Below are positions 1 through 12,000 of a stretch of DNA of 64,000 bases, piece after piece. Made by a program: the position numbers and the translations under genes. Within the stretch, counting starts at the first letter, position 1; every line of letters begins with the position of its first letter. A model generated the notes under the pieces. That model had not been told where the DNA came from. It worked only from the letters and a program-made list of their open reading frames with translations, and ran no database searches. The DNA comes from Lujinxingiaceae bacterium (GTDB lineage: Bacteria > Myxococcota_A > Bradymonadia > Bradymonadales > Bradymonadaceae), in assembly GCA_013697635.1 (NCBI GenBank), contig JACCWM010000190.1, forward strand, positions 1 through 64,000. Direction: 5' to 3'.

Positions 1-106
1 CCTCGGTAGGAGGGTTGCCGGCGGCCGGCGCTGCTGGCTTTTGGGCCGGGCACCCGCCCAGCACGGCGAAAAATGAGGCTCCGACGACGCACAGAACGAG
101 CCGCAT
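1..106 (-). CDS. N-terminus of a putative lipoprotein (partial, runs off left edge)
   Basis: Reading leftward from an ATG at 106-104 gives an open frame to the window edge that begins [13 protein letters not shown] and reaches a lipobox-like VLGGC, followed by an Ala/Pro-rich stretch. That is the layout of a type II (lipoprotein) signal peptide with Cys19 as the lipidated residue. Only 35 residues are visible, so the mature function cannot be named. The gene is divergent from gyrA with only 30 bases between the two starts, which is short for two separate promoters. Moderate confidence, since it rests on the signal peptide alone. Confidence 0.5.
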   Translation of the reverse strand, partial: MRLVLCVVGASFFAVLGGCPAQKPAAPAAGNPPTE

Positions 107-136
107 GACGCGGGAGTATATGGTAAAAACCGCGCC

Positions 137-2743
<2,607 letters not shown>

Positions 2744-2820
2744 GATCGCAGCGCACCTAGCCAGTTGACGCCGCGCCAAACCCTGTGTAAAAGCGTGGCG
2801 CCTTGGCCACCCAGAGGCAA

Positions 2821-3093
2821 ATGATGACCCAGGATCAACCCGAGCCGTCTCTCGAGCAGGCAAAGGAGTCCGGGGAACGCAACCCCTGGCTCACCATTGG
2901 CATCTTTGGCGCGCTGGGCTTCGAATTCGTAGGTTTCATGATTGTTGGTGCGCTGGTTGGCACCTGGATTGACCGCCGCTGGGATACACAACCCTTCGGC
3001 CTGATTGTCACGATGTTGCTCATGATGCTCGCAGTCGGTTGGCACATAGTGATGATTACACGACGTCTCCACCGAAACGGTGATCCATCATGA
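2821..3093 (+). CDS. atpZ: AtpZ/AtpI-family Fo assembly membrane protein
   Basis: Small integral membrane protein (about 90 aa) with two hydrophobic helices (around residues 22-45 and 55-75) separated by a short loop containing GTWIDRRW, the pattern of AtpZ/'F0F1 ATP synthase assembly protein' proteins that precede atpI and atpB. Family members are thought to aid rotor-ring assembly or Mg/Ca transport; that is general knowledge, not seen here. I place the start at the ATG at 2821 (or 2824), just after AGAGG; an in-frame TTG at 2803 is the alternative. It overlaps the next gene by 4 bases (ATGA), so the two are translationally coupled. Confidence 0.8.
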   Translation: MMTQDQPEPSLEQAKESGERNPWLTIGIFGALGFEFVGFMIVGALVGTWIDRRWDTQPFGLIVTMLLMMLAVGWHIVMITRRLHRNGDPS

Positions 3094-3524
3094 TCGGAAA
3101 ATTCGAAATCAGTTTTGTCGATGGCTTGTTCTGGAAAACGTTGCTCGTGGGCAGCGCCATTGCTCTGGTCAGCGCGCTGGTCATCTCCACGCACTTCGCC
3201 GGCTCGGTGTTGCTTGGTGTTTTGGTGAGCAGCCTCAATATGCGCGTCGTCTGCTTTGCCGGGCGCAAGATGGTCGAGACGTCCGCCGAAGGGCAGTCCG
3301 CTACAGCCTTTTGGAGTGTCATCCTCGGGATCAAGCTCATTTTGCTCATGATCCTGACCTATTACTTCGTGATCGTTTTGGGCGCCAACGTCTTTGGCTT
3401 TGTCATTGGCTACAGCGTCTTTCTCATCGCAATCCTATGGCAATCAATCCTATACGTGTCCAAGCTGTCCCAAGAACCCGACAGCGAGTCGACCGACGGC
3501 ATCCAGGATGCCGACATCCAGTAA
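3090..3524 (+). CDS. atpI: ATP synthase subunit I (AtpI-like)
   Basis: 144-aa membrane protein with four predicted hydrophobic helices (about 12-35, 38-58, 73-95, 98-120) and a short polar C-terminus. Its place between the AtpZ-like protein and atpB is the usual one for subunit I, a chaperone-like factor for c-ring assembly. It starts inside the stop codon of the upstream gene. The sequence has few invariant residues, so the call relies on topology plus operon position. Confidence 0.75.
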   Translation: MIGKFEISFVDGLFWKTLLVGSAIALVSALVISTHFAGSVLLGVLVSSLNMRVVCFAGRKMVETSAEGQSATAFWSVILGIKLILLMILTYYFVIVLGANVFGFVIGYSVFLIAILWQSILYVSKLSQEPDSESTDGIQDADIQ

Positions 3525-3541
3525 AGTAGAGACGGTCGTTC

Positions 3542-4330
3542 ATGGCAGACTATACGTTTGTTGATTTAGTTCCCGCGATAGCCGAGCGAGAGCATGGCAT
3601 CGGTTGGAACGAGGTGTTGTTCTTCGGCAACCCGCTGCTCAACGCCAGCGGCAAGGTGACGATCACGCACTTGATCATGACCGGCCTGTTGGTCGTCGTG
3701 ATCGTCCTGCTGACCTTGATCGCACGGCGAAAATACCGCACACGCGAGGAGGCGCTCATCCCCGGAGGAAGCTTCTCGGTGACGAACTTCTTCGAGATCA
3801 TTTTCGAAGCGATCTTGAAGATGATGAGCGACATGATGGGTGAGAAGGCGGCAAAGCGCTACTTCCCCCTGATCGCCAGCCTCGCCGTCTTCATCTTTTT
3901 CGGCAATTTGATGGGCCTGGTCCCAGGCCTGGCACCGCCCACGGCCAATCTCAATACCGGTCTGGCCTGCGGCCTGGTGGTTTTTGTCGTCTACAATGTC
4001 GGCGGCTTCTGGGAGAGCGGCTTTGCCTACATCAAGCATTTCTTTGGTCCGGTGCTCTTTGTCGCCCCCCTGATCTTTGCCATCGAGCTCGTCGGCCATG
4101 CTTTTCGACCGATCAGCCTCTCGATTCGTCTCGGCGGCAACATGACCGGTGACCACATGGTCATCGGTGTCTTCGGAGATCTGGCGGCGGCCATCGCTGG
4201 CATGCCGTTTTTGTTGCCCGTACCATTTTTGTTTCTCGGCTTGCTCGTTTCCACGATTCAAGCATTGGTTTTTTCCCTGTTATCGACTATTTACATCGCC
4301 CTCGCTGTCCATCACGAAGAAGGGCACTGA
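3542..4330 (+). CDS. atpB: ATP synthase Fo subunit a
   Basis: 262-aa integral membrane stator subunit that forms the two ion half-channels against the c-ring. The essential stator arginine is visible as Arg196 in SLSIRLGGNM, matching E. coli aArg210. Helices at about 50-70, 110-135, 140-160, 170-185 and 215-260 fit the family, and the length is normal. It follows atpI by 17 bases and precedes atpE by 117 bases. The genes for b, delta, alpha, gamma, beta and epsilon are not here, so this is an Fo-only cluster as in several deltaproteobacteria. Confidence 0.96.
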   Translation: MADYTFVDLVPAIAEREHGIGWNEVLFFGNPLLNASGKVTITHLIMTGLLVVVIVLLTLIARRKYRTREEALIPGGSFSVTNFFEIIFEAILKMMSDMMGEKAAKRYFPLIASLAVFIFFGNLMGLVPGLAPPTANLNTGLACGLVVFVVYNVGGFWESGFAYIKHFFGPVLFVAPLIFAIELVGHAFRPISLSIRLGGNMTGDHMVIGVFGDLAAAIAGMPFLLPVPFLFLGLLVSTIQALVFSLLSTIYIALAVHHEEGH

Positions 4331-4447
4331 TCCAAAGCAAGAGTTTCGAGTTCAATCTGGCCATAACCGTCGTTGGGTTTGTATCCGCACAAGCGCGCAC
4401 GTTGGGACCACGTCACCACGTCGCACCGTTCTAGGAGGACGTACTTC

Positions 4448-4804
4448 ATGTTGAAGAAAACTACCGTTTCGTTTCTGAGCATTTTTGCACTCGTCGGTCT
4501 GTACAGCAGCTCGGCCTTCGCCCAGGGCGCCGCAGCCGTTGGCGCCAACCACTACTCGATGTACTCCATGCTCGCGCTTGCCGCGGGTCTGGCCATCGGT
4601 ATCGCCGCGCTCGGCGGCTCGCTTGGCCAGGGCCGCGCTGCTGCCGCCGCGCTCGAGGGCATCGCGCGCAATCCCGGCGCTGCCGGCAAGCTCCTGACCC
4701 CGCTGATTCTCGGTCTGGCGCTGATCGAGTCGCTCGTCATCTATGCTTTCGTCATCGCGATCCTGATGGTGACCAGCATCGACCTGAGCGCCATCCCCCA
4801 GTAA
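4448..4804 (+). CDS. atpE: ATP synthase Fo subunit c with signal-peptide-like N-terminus
   Basis: Rotor-ring proteolipid of 118 aa, longer than the usual 75-90. Residues 1-25 look like a cleavable signal peptide (two Lys, a hydrophobic core, then AFA before Gln26). The mature hairpin has helix 1 (about 38-62), the polar loop ARNPGA at 73-78, and helix 2 with the ion-binding carboxylate Glu94 in IESLVIY. Gln61, Ser95 and Tyr99 match three side chains of the Na+ site known from Ilyobacter c-rings, but the Thr after the Ser is Leu, so ion specificity is open. AGGAGG lies 9 bases before the ATG. A strong terminator follows. Confidence 0.93.
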   Translation: MLKKTTVSFLSIFALVGLYSSSAFAQGAAAVGANHYSMYSMLALAAGLAIGIAALGGSLGQGRAAAAALEGIARNPGAAGKLLTPLILGLALIESLVIYAFVIAILMVTSIDLSAIPQ

Positions 4805-4829
4805 GCTCGATCGCAGCATCGAACGCCTC

Positions 4830-4875
4830 GCAAAGAGGCCCCAGAGCGACTCGCTTTGGGGCCTCTTTGCTTTTC
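4830..4875 (+). terminator. Intrinsic terminator after atpE
   Basis: A perfect 14-bp stem (4830-4843 with 4857-4870, sequence GCAAAGAGGCCCCA on the left arm) with a 13-nt loop is followed by TTTTC. It sits 26 bases after the atpE stop and closes the Fo operon. Because the convergent gene ends at 4891, the same hairpin may also stop transcription from the right. Confidence 0.88.
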
Positions 4876-4890
4876 TTGGACTGCGCGCAC

Positions 4891-5523
4891 TCAGCGCACC
4901 GGATTCTCCCACACGATCCAAACAGCCTCGGCCCCTTTCGTGGCGGGCACGTCGAGCACGCGCGCGCCCGCAAGCAGATGAGCCGTGAGCACCACGTCGA
5001 CAATCGCTCCGCTCTCGACTTGCTGCACGTAGCCCTGCAAGCAGTACACCTCGCGCCAGGTCCGATACCCCTCCAGAAACACGCAGGCAATCCAGCGGCG
5101 CAGCCCCAATCGACGAACCAGTCGTCCGCGACCCAGGCCGTAGAGCGCCTTGATCCGATCGGCATCCACCTCGACGCCAGCCAAGAGGCTCGCACCCAGA
5201 CCCAGGAGCGTGTCGCCATCGCGATCGACGCGGCTCAAAGTCTCCCAGCTTTGGCCGCCAGCCATCCACCAGGCGCGCGCCACCGAGGCGCCAAGGTGCA
5301 CGCGAACTGCGCGACTCCAGCCGACAATCTGGGCGTTTTGCTCGGCCACAACGCCCAGCTCGACCCGGTTCGAGGCCCCGCCGACCAACTCGAGTGCGCG
5401 CCAGCGTGCCAGATCACCGCCCGCGCTCAGAGCAGCGTCTGCCTGGCTCATCGCCCGAACAATCACCGGCCCACCCAACAACTCGGGCCCAACGTCTTTG
5501 GAAGCCATGCGTTTATCCTGCAA
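4891..5523 (-). CDS. Unrecognised protein, 210 aa
   Basis: I do not recognise this family. The frame encodes a balanced globular protein with no clear signal peptide or membrane helix. Notable stretches are a hydrophobic Gly/Leu segment near residues 100-115, an Arg-rich LGRGRLVRRLGLRRW at about 130-145, and beta-rich sequence toward a Trp-containing C-terminus. The opposite strand is also open over this stretch but gives a His/Gln/Pro-rich product typical of an antisense shadow, so I prefer the minus strand. Start may be Met1 or Met6. It converges on the atpE terminator and is a monocistron. Confidence 0.6.
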   Translation of the reverse strand: MQDKRMASKDVGPELLGGPVIVRAMSQADAALSAGGDLARWRALELVGGASNRVELGVVAEQNAQIVGWSRAVRVHLGASVARAWWMAGGQSWETLSRVDRDGDTLLGLGASLLAGVEVDADRIKALYGLGRGRLVRRLGLRRWIACVFLEGYRTWREVYCLQGYVQQVESGAIVDVVLTAHLLAGARVLDVPATKGAEAVWIVWENPVR

Positions 5524-5730
5524 AATCGCGAAGTCAGACCCCCCTCATTGAAGGGCCTTGTTTGGATCGGAAGTCTTGCGTGACCCCATTACGTGTGATT
5601 TAATGCGGCGGCCCGCTGGTAGTTGCAATGAGCGCATTTATCACTTGATTGCTTCAACAATTGTGAAGCACGGCGCGGCGGAAACACAAGCATTTTCCTT
5701 CCTTTGGTAGACCACGGAGCAGGCATCGTA

Positions 5731-7413
5731 ATGATTGTCCAGTGCCCAAGTTGTGCGTCTCGTTACCGCGTCAATGACGCGAACATCCCTCCTTCTGGAG
5801 GAAAGATTCGGTGTCCGTCCTGCGAGCACGCCTTCGTGGTCTATCCGGAGAGCGCCCCGATGGAGATCGAGGACGAGTCGGACAAGACCTCGGTGGCAGC
5901 GCAGCCCAATTTGCGCGAGATCCTCTCCCACATGCAGTCGCGCGGAAACGCCCAGGCGCCCGCCGCTCAGGAGGAGGAAGGTGTAGCGATGACCGAAGTC
6001 ATGTCCGGCACCGATATCCCTGACTTCAACAGCATGTTCAGCCGACCAAGCGCTGCAGCCCAGCCCGAGGGTGGTGAAGATCGCACCGTCGAGATGGCCA
6101 ACCCGCTCAGCCTGATCAACGATCTCTTCCGTGCCAACGCTCCGGCGGCCGTGATCGAAGACGACATGAATACCGCTGAGCTCACGCCCGACGTGGTACG
6201 AAAGAGCATCGAAAAAGCCGCCGCCGCGCGTGCCCAGAGCGCTGCCGCGTCGTCGGCAGCAGCACCGCCGCCCATGCCGCCCATGCAGCCCGGCGGTCCG
6301 CCCAAACGACCGACGATGCCCCCGATGCCCGCCATGCAACCGCCGGCGCCGGTCATCTTGGAGTCACCGCGCGCGGTCACGTTGCCAGCGGAGGCCAACT
6401 CCAGGCCGTTTGCGCCATCGTCCTCGGCCCCGCTTCCTGCGCCCGCCATGATGCCGTCCCAGAGCTTTGGCGAGGAGCCCGTCCTGGTCGCCGAGCCTGC
6501 CCCTAATCCCGACCACGTCGGCCCCTGGAAGCTGCGCACAAACTTCGGCCTGACCTATGAGTTTCCAGATACCAAGGGCCTCAAGAGCTGGTTGTCCAAC
6601 CGCGAGGAGCTCGACGGTTACGCGCTCTCCGGCGACGGCGACAACTTTTTCGAACTCGATCGTTTCCCCCAGCTGCGGGCCTCGGCCTCCTCTTTGCGCC
6701 GATCGGGCAACTTCGCCGCCCAGCAGCCTGCCAGTGCCGGGAACATGACGCCCAACATGCCCGGCAACATGCCCGGCGGCCTGGCGGCCAATCCCGGGAT
6801 CCGCTCGACAGGCAATTTCGGCGCCGCAGCGCCGCCCTCACTGTCGAGCTCCTCACCATTTTCGACGGCCAACGGCCTGCGAAACGACGTGCCCGCGTCG
6901 CTGCCCGTCAATGCCGGCCCCAAGATCAAAGCCGAGTCCTATCGCCCACCCTCGCGCGAGGCCAAGTGGAACGTTGTGCTCTGGCCCTTGTTTGCGCTGC
7001 TGCTGATCATCGCTGGCGGCTTGTTCGTGCAGGCTGTTGGGCTTTACGACGTTCAGGGAGCTTTGCTCGGCACGCCCGAGCCCGCGCTTGTGCCCGAGAT
7101 CAAGCCGATCACCGAGATTGCACCGGTCTTGGACGGTGCTGAGCAAGCCGAGGCCGCCGCTCAACGCAAGGCGCGCCAACGCGAGCAAGTCGATCGCATC
7201 GTCGCCGATGCAAGCCTGGACATGGAGTCCAACCGCCTGCAAACCGCCGCCGAGAAGCTCACGACGGCCAAAGCCCTCGACCCTTCACGCATTCAGATCT
7301 ACGAGATGTTAGGCGAGGTGTACACCAAGCTCGGCCAAACCGAGCAAGCCTCACAGGCGCGCGAGACGTTGGCTAATCTGCGTGAAACCGGGGCGGGCTC
7401 AGAGAACCAGTAG
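5731..7413 (+). CDS. Zn-ribbon / GYF-like / TM / TPR protein (first of tandem pair)
   Basis: About 560 aa. Residues 1-35 form an MJ0042-type zinc ribbon with CPSC and CPSC knuckles. A long Ala/Pro/Met-rich linker follows, then a GYF-like module around 255-310 (GPWKLRTNFGL to FELDRFPQL), another linker, one transmembrane helix at about 410-435, and TPR-like helices at the C-terminus (about 480-555). Topology would put the zinc ribbon and GYF-like module in the cytoplasm and the TPRs outside. The start at ATG 5731 places the first knuckle at the very N-terminus, with GGAG upstream. The myxobacterial gliding protein GltJ/AgmX has the same Zn-ribbon plus GYF order; the TPR tail differs. Function here is inferred only. 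Confidence 0.82.
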   Translation: MIVQCPSCASRYRVNDANIPPSGGKIRCPSCEHAFVVYPESAPMEIEDESDKTSVAAQPNLREILSHMQSRGNAQAPAAQEEEGVAMTEVMSGTDIPDFNSMFSRPSAAAQPEGGEDRTVEMANPLSLINDLFRANAPAAVIEDDMNTAELTPDVVRKSIEKAAAARAQSAAASSAAAPPPMPPMQPGGPPKRPTMPPMPAMQPPAPVILESPRAVTLPAEANSRPFAPSSSAPLPAPAMMPSQSFGEEPVLVAEPAPNPDHVGPWKLRTNFGLTYEFPDTKGLKSWLSNREELDGYALSGDGDNFFELDRFPQLRASASSLRRSGNFAAQQPASAGNMTPNMPGNMPGGLAANPGIRSTGNFGAAAPPSLSSSSPFSTANGLRNDVPASLPVNAGPKIKAESYRPPSREAKWNVVLWPLFALLLIIAGGLFVQAVGLYDVQGALLGTPEPALVPEIKPITEIAPVLDGAEQAEAAAQRKARQREQVDRIVADASLDMESNRLQTAAEKLTTAKALDPSRIQIYEMLGEVYTKLGQTEQASQARETLANLRETGAGSENQ

Positions 7414-7478
7414 GCGCTTGTCGCCTTGTTTGCTTTGCCATCCCTCGCTCGCGCGACGCCTTTGCCCCGACGGAGTCC

Positions 7479-9044
7479 ATGGACGTCTGCTGCCCACAGT
7501 GCCGCACGGTTTACGAGTTCGACGAGCGACAGATTCGCTCGGGCGCTGTCACTCTCAAATGCAGTCAGTGTCAACACCTCTTTCGCCTCGAGGTCCCTGC
7601 AGCACACGTGGAGGAGAACCATCGCCGCTGGATGGTAAAAAGCGCCAGCAGCGGGGACATCCTCTATTTTGCCGGCTTCGACGTGCTGCACCGCTGGATC
7701 ATGGAGCGCAAGGTCCAAAAGGACGACGCGATCTCGCGCACCGGCAAGAGCTGGAAAACGCTTGGCACGATCGGCGAGTTCATGCCGATCTTTCAAGTCG
7801 TCGAAAGCATCGCCAACATCTCCTCGGCCAGCGAGCCCATGCGATCCGCCGTTCGCGCGCACACCCCCAGCCAACCGCGCGCTGGCGTGCTCGCCGATCC
7901 ACCCGCTGCAAACGCCACCGCGCCCGAGCGCAAACGCGCCACGACAAACCCTCAGTACGCCGCGCCACCGCGCCAAGCACCGGCGCTCGCCCCCACTAAG
8001 CCCGCGCCACAACCATCATCGCAGCCACCGCTGCCCCCTCGGCCCGCCTCCGGCTCGCAACCAAGCGCTCGGCGAAGCTCCTCGCCGACACCAGCGCGGC
8101 CACCGAGCGCGCCGACGCCCGCAAAACTCGTGCAACCCGAGGCGGATACCAGTGTGACTCAGCGCAGTGCGCCGCGCGTTCGCCTCGACAACAGTCCCCT
8201 GCACCGCGTATCGGACACCGCCGAGCTCAATCGCGTAGTTCCCCCCAATCCTGCTCAAGACGATGCCTGGAGTCTGGGAGATCTCAACGTCGGAGCAGCC
8301 GAGCAATCCGATCTAGGTGAATTGGCGCTCACGCCCGCCCGACGGTCCAAGTGGCCACTGATCGCGGCAATGGTCGTCTTGCTGGGCGGCGCAGCCTACG
8401 CATTCGTAGGCCACGGTGAGCAAATCCAAAGCTGGATGGCCTCGCTCAGCGAGCCCAGCGTGGTCACGCTCGGTGAGACGCCGGCCGTGGCACTGCCCGC
8501 AAAGTCGGCAACTTCGCCATCGTCGGCCGCCGTCCACCGGGCTGTCACTGCGGCCGAGGACCTCACCCGCGAAAAAGAAATCAAGCAAATCCGGGAGGCT
8601 ACGAGCGAAGCGGCCGCCGAGGTCAAGACCGCCCTGCCGGCTGCTCAAGATGCCGCCCAGCAGGCACAACGCCCCGATCTGCCCTCGCTCCTCTCTACGG
8701 CCGCGCGCGCGCTCGAGCGAGGCGACGCTGAGCGTGCGCGACGCATCTACCATCAGGTGATCCAGATCGACAGCAACAACGCCGAGGCGATCACCGGCCT
8801 GGGTTGGACACTGCTCGCGCTGGGAAGCCCGGATTCGGCCATCGCCCAGTTTCAGCGCGCCCTGCACCGCGATCCCAATTTTGGGGATGGCTACATCGGC
8901 CTGGGCCGCGCCGAGCGCGCGCGCGGCAACCTCGACGAGGCCCTTCGCGCCTACGAGGGCTATCTCTCACGCTTCCCGGCCGGCCCCCAGGCGAGCATCG
9001 CACGCTACCAAAGCGATCAACTGCGCCAGGCGATTGGCCAGTAG
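7479..9044 (+). CDS. Zn-ribbon / GYF-like / TM / TPR protein (second of tandem pair)
   Basis: 521 aa with the same plan as its upstream neighbour. The zinc ribbon at 1-33 has CPQC and CSQC knuckles. A clearer GYF_2-like module follows directly at about 50-105 (RRWMVKSASSGDILY to EFMPIF), then a Pro/Ser/Thr-rich linker to about residue 260, a transmembrane helix near 288-308, and three or so TPR units at 405-515. The two proteins differ in the distance between ribbon and GYF-like module, so they are old paralogues or a co-selected pair. They lie 65 bases apart on the same strand. The Pro-rich linkers could be intramolecular ligands of the GYF-like fold, as GYF domains bind proline motifs; this is inference. 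Confidence 0.82.
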   Translation: MDVCCPQCRTVYEFDERQIRSGAVTLKCSQCQHLFRLEVPAAHVEENHRRWMVKSASSGDILYFAGFDVLHRWIMERKVQKDDAISRTGKSWKTLGTIGEFMPIFQVVESIANISSASEPMRSAVRAHTPSQPRAGVLADPPAANATAPERKRATTNPQYAAPPRQAPALAPTKPAPQPSSQPPLPPRPASGSQPSARRSSSPTPARPPSAPTPAKLVQPEADTSVTQRSAPRVRLDNSPLHRVSDTAELNRVVPPNPAQDDAWSLGDLNVGAAEQSDLGELALTPARRSKWPLIAAMVVLLGGAAYAFVGHGEQIQSWMASLSEPSVVTLGETPAVALPAKSATSPSSAAVHRAVTAAEDLTREKEIKQIREATSEAAAEVKTALPAAQDAAQQAQRPDLPSLLSTAARALERGDAERARRIYHQVIQIDSNNAEAITGLGWTLLALGSPDSAIAQFQRALHRDPNFGDGYIGLGRAERARGNLDEALRAYEGYLSRFPAGPQASIARYQSDQLRQAIGQ

Positions 9045-9049
9045 GTGAA

Positions 9050-12000
9050 CTAGCCCAGACGCACGACCTTGGCTCCAAAGAGGCGCTCGATCGACATCAT
9101 CAGATCGTCGGTGGGCTCGATCCAATAGCGCTGCGGCAGCTGCATCTCGGCTTGGCCCGCGCCGTCTTCGTTTTGGACGTGAAAGATCAGGCTCGTGCGA
9201 CAGCCTCCCGCATAGTTGGTGAACAGACGGCGCAGCTTGTCGAGCGAGCCGTTGGACACCCCGCTGACCTCGATGTCGACGAGCATACGGTTGACCAGAC
9301 GCTTTCGCTCCGAGATCAGCGTCGTCACCTCCTCGCAGCGCACCCGCCGGGTGCGGGCATCGAGATCGCCATCATCTTGGACCTGGCCGCGCACCAACAA
9401 GGGCTCGCCGGACTTGATCACCTCCTCGTAGAGCGCAAAGCCGGCGCTAAAGACGATCACCTCGATCTCGCCGGTCTTGTCCTCGAGCTTGATAAAGGCC
9501 ATGCGCCCATCACCGCTCTTGAGCGGCACCTCGCGCATCTCGCTGACCACCCCGGCGATCGCCACCGTATCGCGGTGATTGACGCGAACCCCGGCATGCA
9601 CGGTGGCCGTCGTGGTCGCCCCGTACAGCCCGAACTCGCTCTCGAAGCGGTCGAGCGGGTGGCCGATGACATAAAAACCCAGCAATTCCTTCTCGTAGAT
9701 CAGCAGCTGGCGATCCGACCAGGGCTCACTCTCGGCGTAGGTATCCTCCAAGAATTCGTCGCGAGCCTGCGCGCTCATCATGCCAAAGAGGCTTGATTGG
9801 CCCACCGCACGGTCATGCTGGCTCTTCTGGCCGCGCTCGATCGCCGTCTCGATCGCCACGAACAACGACGCGCGCGAGGCACAAATATCGCCCATGCTGC
9901 CCACGCGGTGGGCGGGGCCGATCGAGTCAAAAGCGCCGCATTTGACCAGCGCCTCGACCGTGCGCCGATTGATCTTTTTCAAGTCCACGCGCGAGCAGAA
10001 GTCAAACAGGCTCTTGAACGCGCCGCTCTTCGTGCGCTCCTCCAAGATCACCTCGATGACGCCGGCGCCCACGCCCTTGATCGCCGCCAGACCAAAGCGG
10101 ATCTTCTGGTCGACGACGCTGAAATCGAGCTTGGACTCGTTGACATCGGGCGGCAGCACGTCGATGCCCATGCCCTTGGCTTCGTTGATGAAGCGCACGA
10201 TCTTGTCGGTGTTGTCGCGGTCGTTGGTCATGAGCGCAGCCATGAACTCAACCTTGTAGTGCGCCTTCAAATACGCCGTGCGGTAGGTGATCAGCGCATA
10301 GGCCGCCGAGTGCGACTTGTTGAAGCCGTAGCCGGCGAAGTAGGCCATCAGATCGAAGACCTCCTCGGCCGTGCGCTCATTGACCTCGAGTTTGACCGCG
10401 CCCTCGACGAAGCCGGCTTTTTGCTGGGCCATGACCTCGGCCTTCTTCTTACCCATCGCCCGGCGCAGCAAGTCGGCGCCGCCCAGCGTGTAGCCGGCCA
10501 GCACCTGGGCGATCTTCATGACCTGCTCCTGGTAGACCATGACGCCATAGGTCGGCTTGAGCACGTCTTCGAGCCAGGGATGCGGGTACTTCACCTCTTT
10601 TCGGCCATGTTTGCGGTCGATGAAGTCTTCGACCATGCCCGTTCCAAGCGGGCCGGGGCGGTACAAGGCCACCGCGGCGATGATATCCTCGAAGCAGTCC
10701 GGCTTGAGTTTTTTGAGCAACTCCTGGAAGCCCGAGGACTCCAACTGAAAGACGCCGGTGGTGTCGCCGGCCGAGATCAGCTTGAAGACCTTGGGATCGG
10801 TGAGCCCGATGAAGTTGATGTCGAACATCTCCTCGCCACGCACCGAGCGCTGATCGTTGATCAGGCGCACGGCGTCTTCGATGACGGTGAGCGTCTTGAG
10901 GCCCAGAAAGTCGAACTTGACCAGGCCTGCCTCCTCGACCTCGCTCTTGGCGTACTGCGTGACGTACTCGCCATTGGCCCCGCGACAAATCGGTACATAC
11001 TCCCAAAGCGGGCGCTCTGAGATCACCACGCCGGCGGCGTGAATGCCGGCTTGGCGGTTCAAATTCTCCAGCGAGAGCGCGATGTCGAAGAGTGTTTTGA
11101 CCCGCTCGTCCTCGTCACACATCTGGCGAAGGCGCTTCTCCTGCTCGAGCGTCTCCTTGAGCGTGATGCCGAGCACCTCGGGCACGAGCTTGGCGATGCG
11201 ATCGGTCTCGCCAAAGCTCAGCTTGAGCGCGCGGCCGACGTCGCGAATGCACGCGCGCGCCTTGAGCTGGCCGTAGGTGATGATCTGGCCGACATTTTGC
11301 TGACCGTACTTCTTGGTGACGTAGTCGATCACCTCCACGCGCCGATTCATGCAAAAATCGATGTCGAAATCCGGCATCGAGACGCGCTCCGGGTTGAGAA
11401 AGCGCTCGAAGAGCAAATCGTAGGGGATCGGATCGATGTCGGTGATGCGCATCGCATAGGCCACCAGGCTGCCCGCGCCTGAGCCGCGCCCAGGCCCCAC
11501 CGGAATGCCGTTCTCGTGTGACCAGCGGATAAAATCCCACACGATCAGAAAGTAGCCAGGAAAATCCATCTGCTGAATGATCCCGACTTCCTCGACCAGG
11601 CGCGCCTCGTAGAGCGCGCGGTCGTAGCTCAGACCCAGCGCGTCGAACTCGACGAAGCGCTGGACCAGGCCGTCGTGGGCGATCTGGGCAAAATAAGCAT
11701 GGATTCCACCCTGCACGTCGCTTATCGCGTGCTCTTCGCGAAACTCCACGGGCACGTCGTAGCTGGGCAGGTAAACCTCGCCCAAAGGGATCGTCAGATC
11801 GCACATCTCAGCGATCTTGAGCGTGTTCTCGCATGCCTCGGGGATATCCCCAAAAGCCTCCCACATCTCCTGGGCGCTTCGCACATAGAGCTGATCGACG
11901 CCGTGCTCGAGGATGCGCTCGATATTGACCGTCTTTTGGAGCTGAATGCTCATCAAGACGGCGTGCGCACGCGCGTCCTCACGGCGCACATAGTGGCAGT

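Noticed and set aside
4867-5583. Plus-strand 238-codon frame opposite the gene at 4891-5523
   Set aside because: It begins within the atpE terminator hairpin region and encodes a His/Gln/Pro-rich product; the minus-strand product looks globular.
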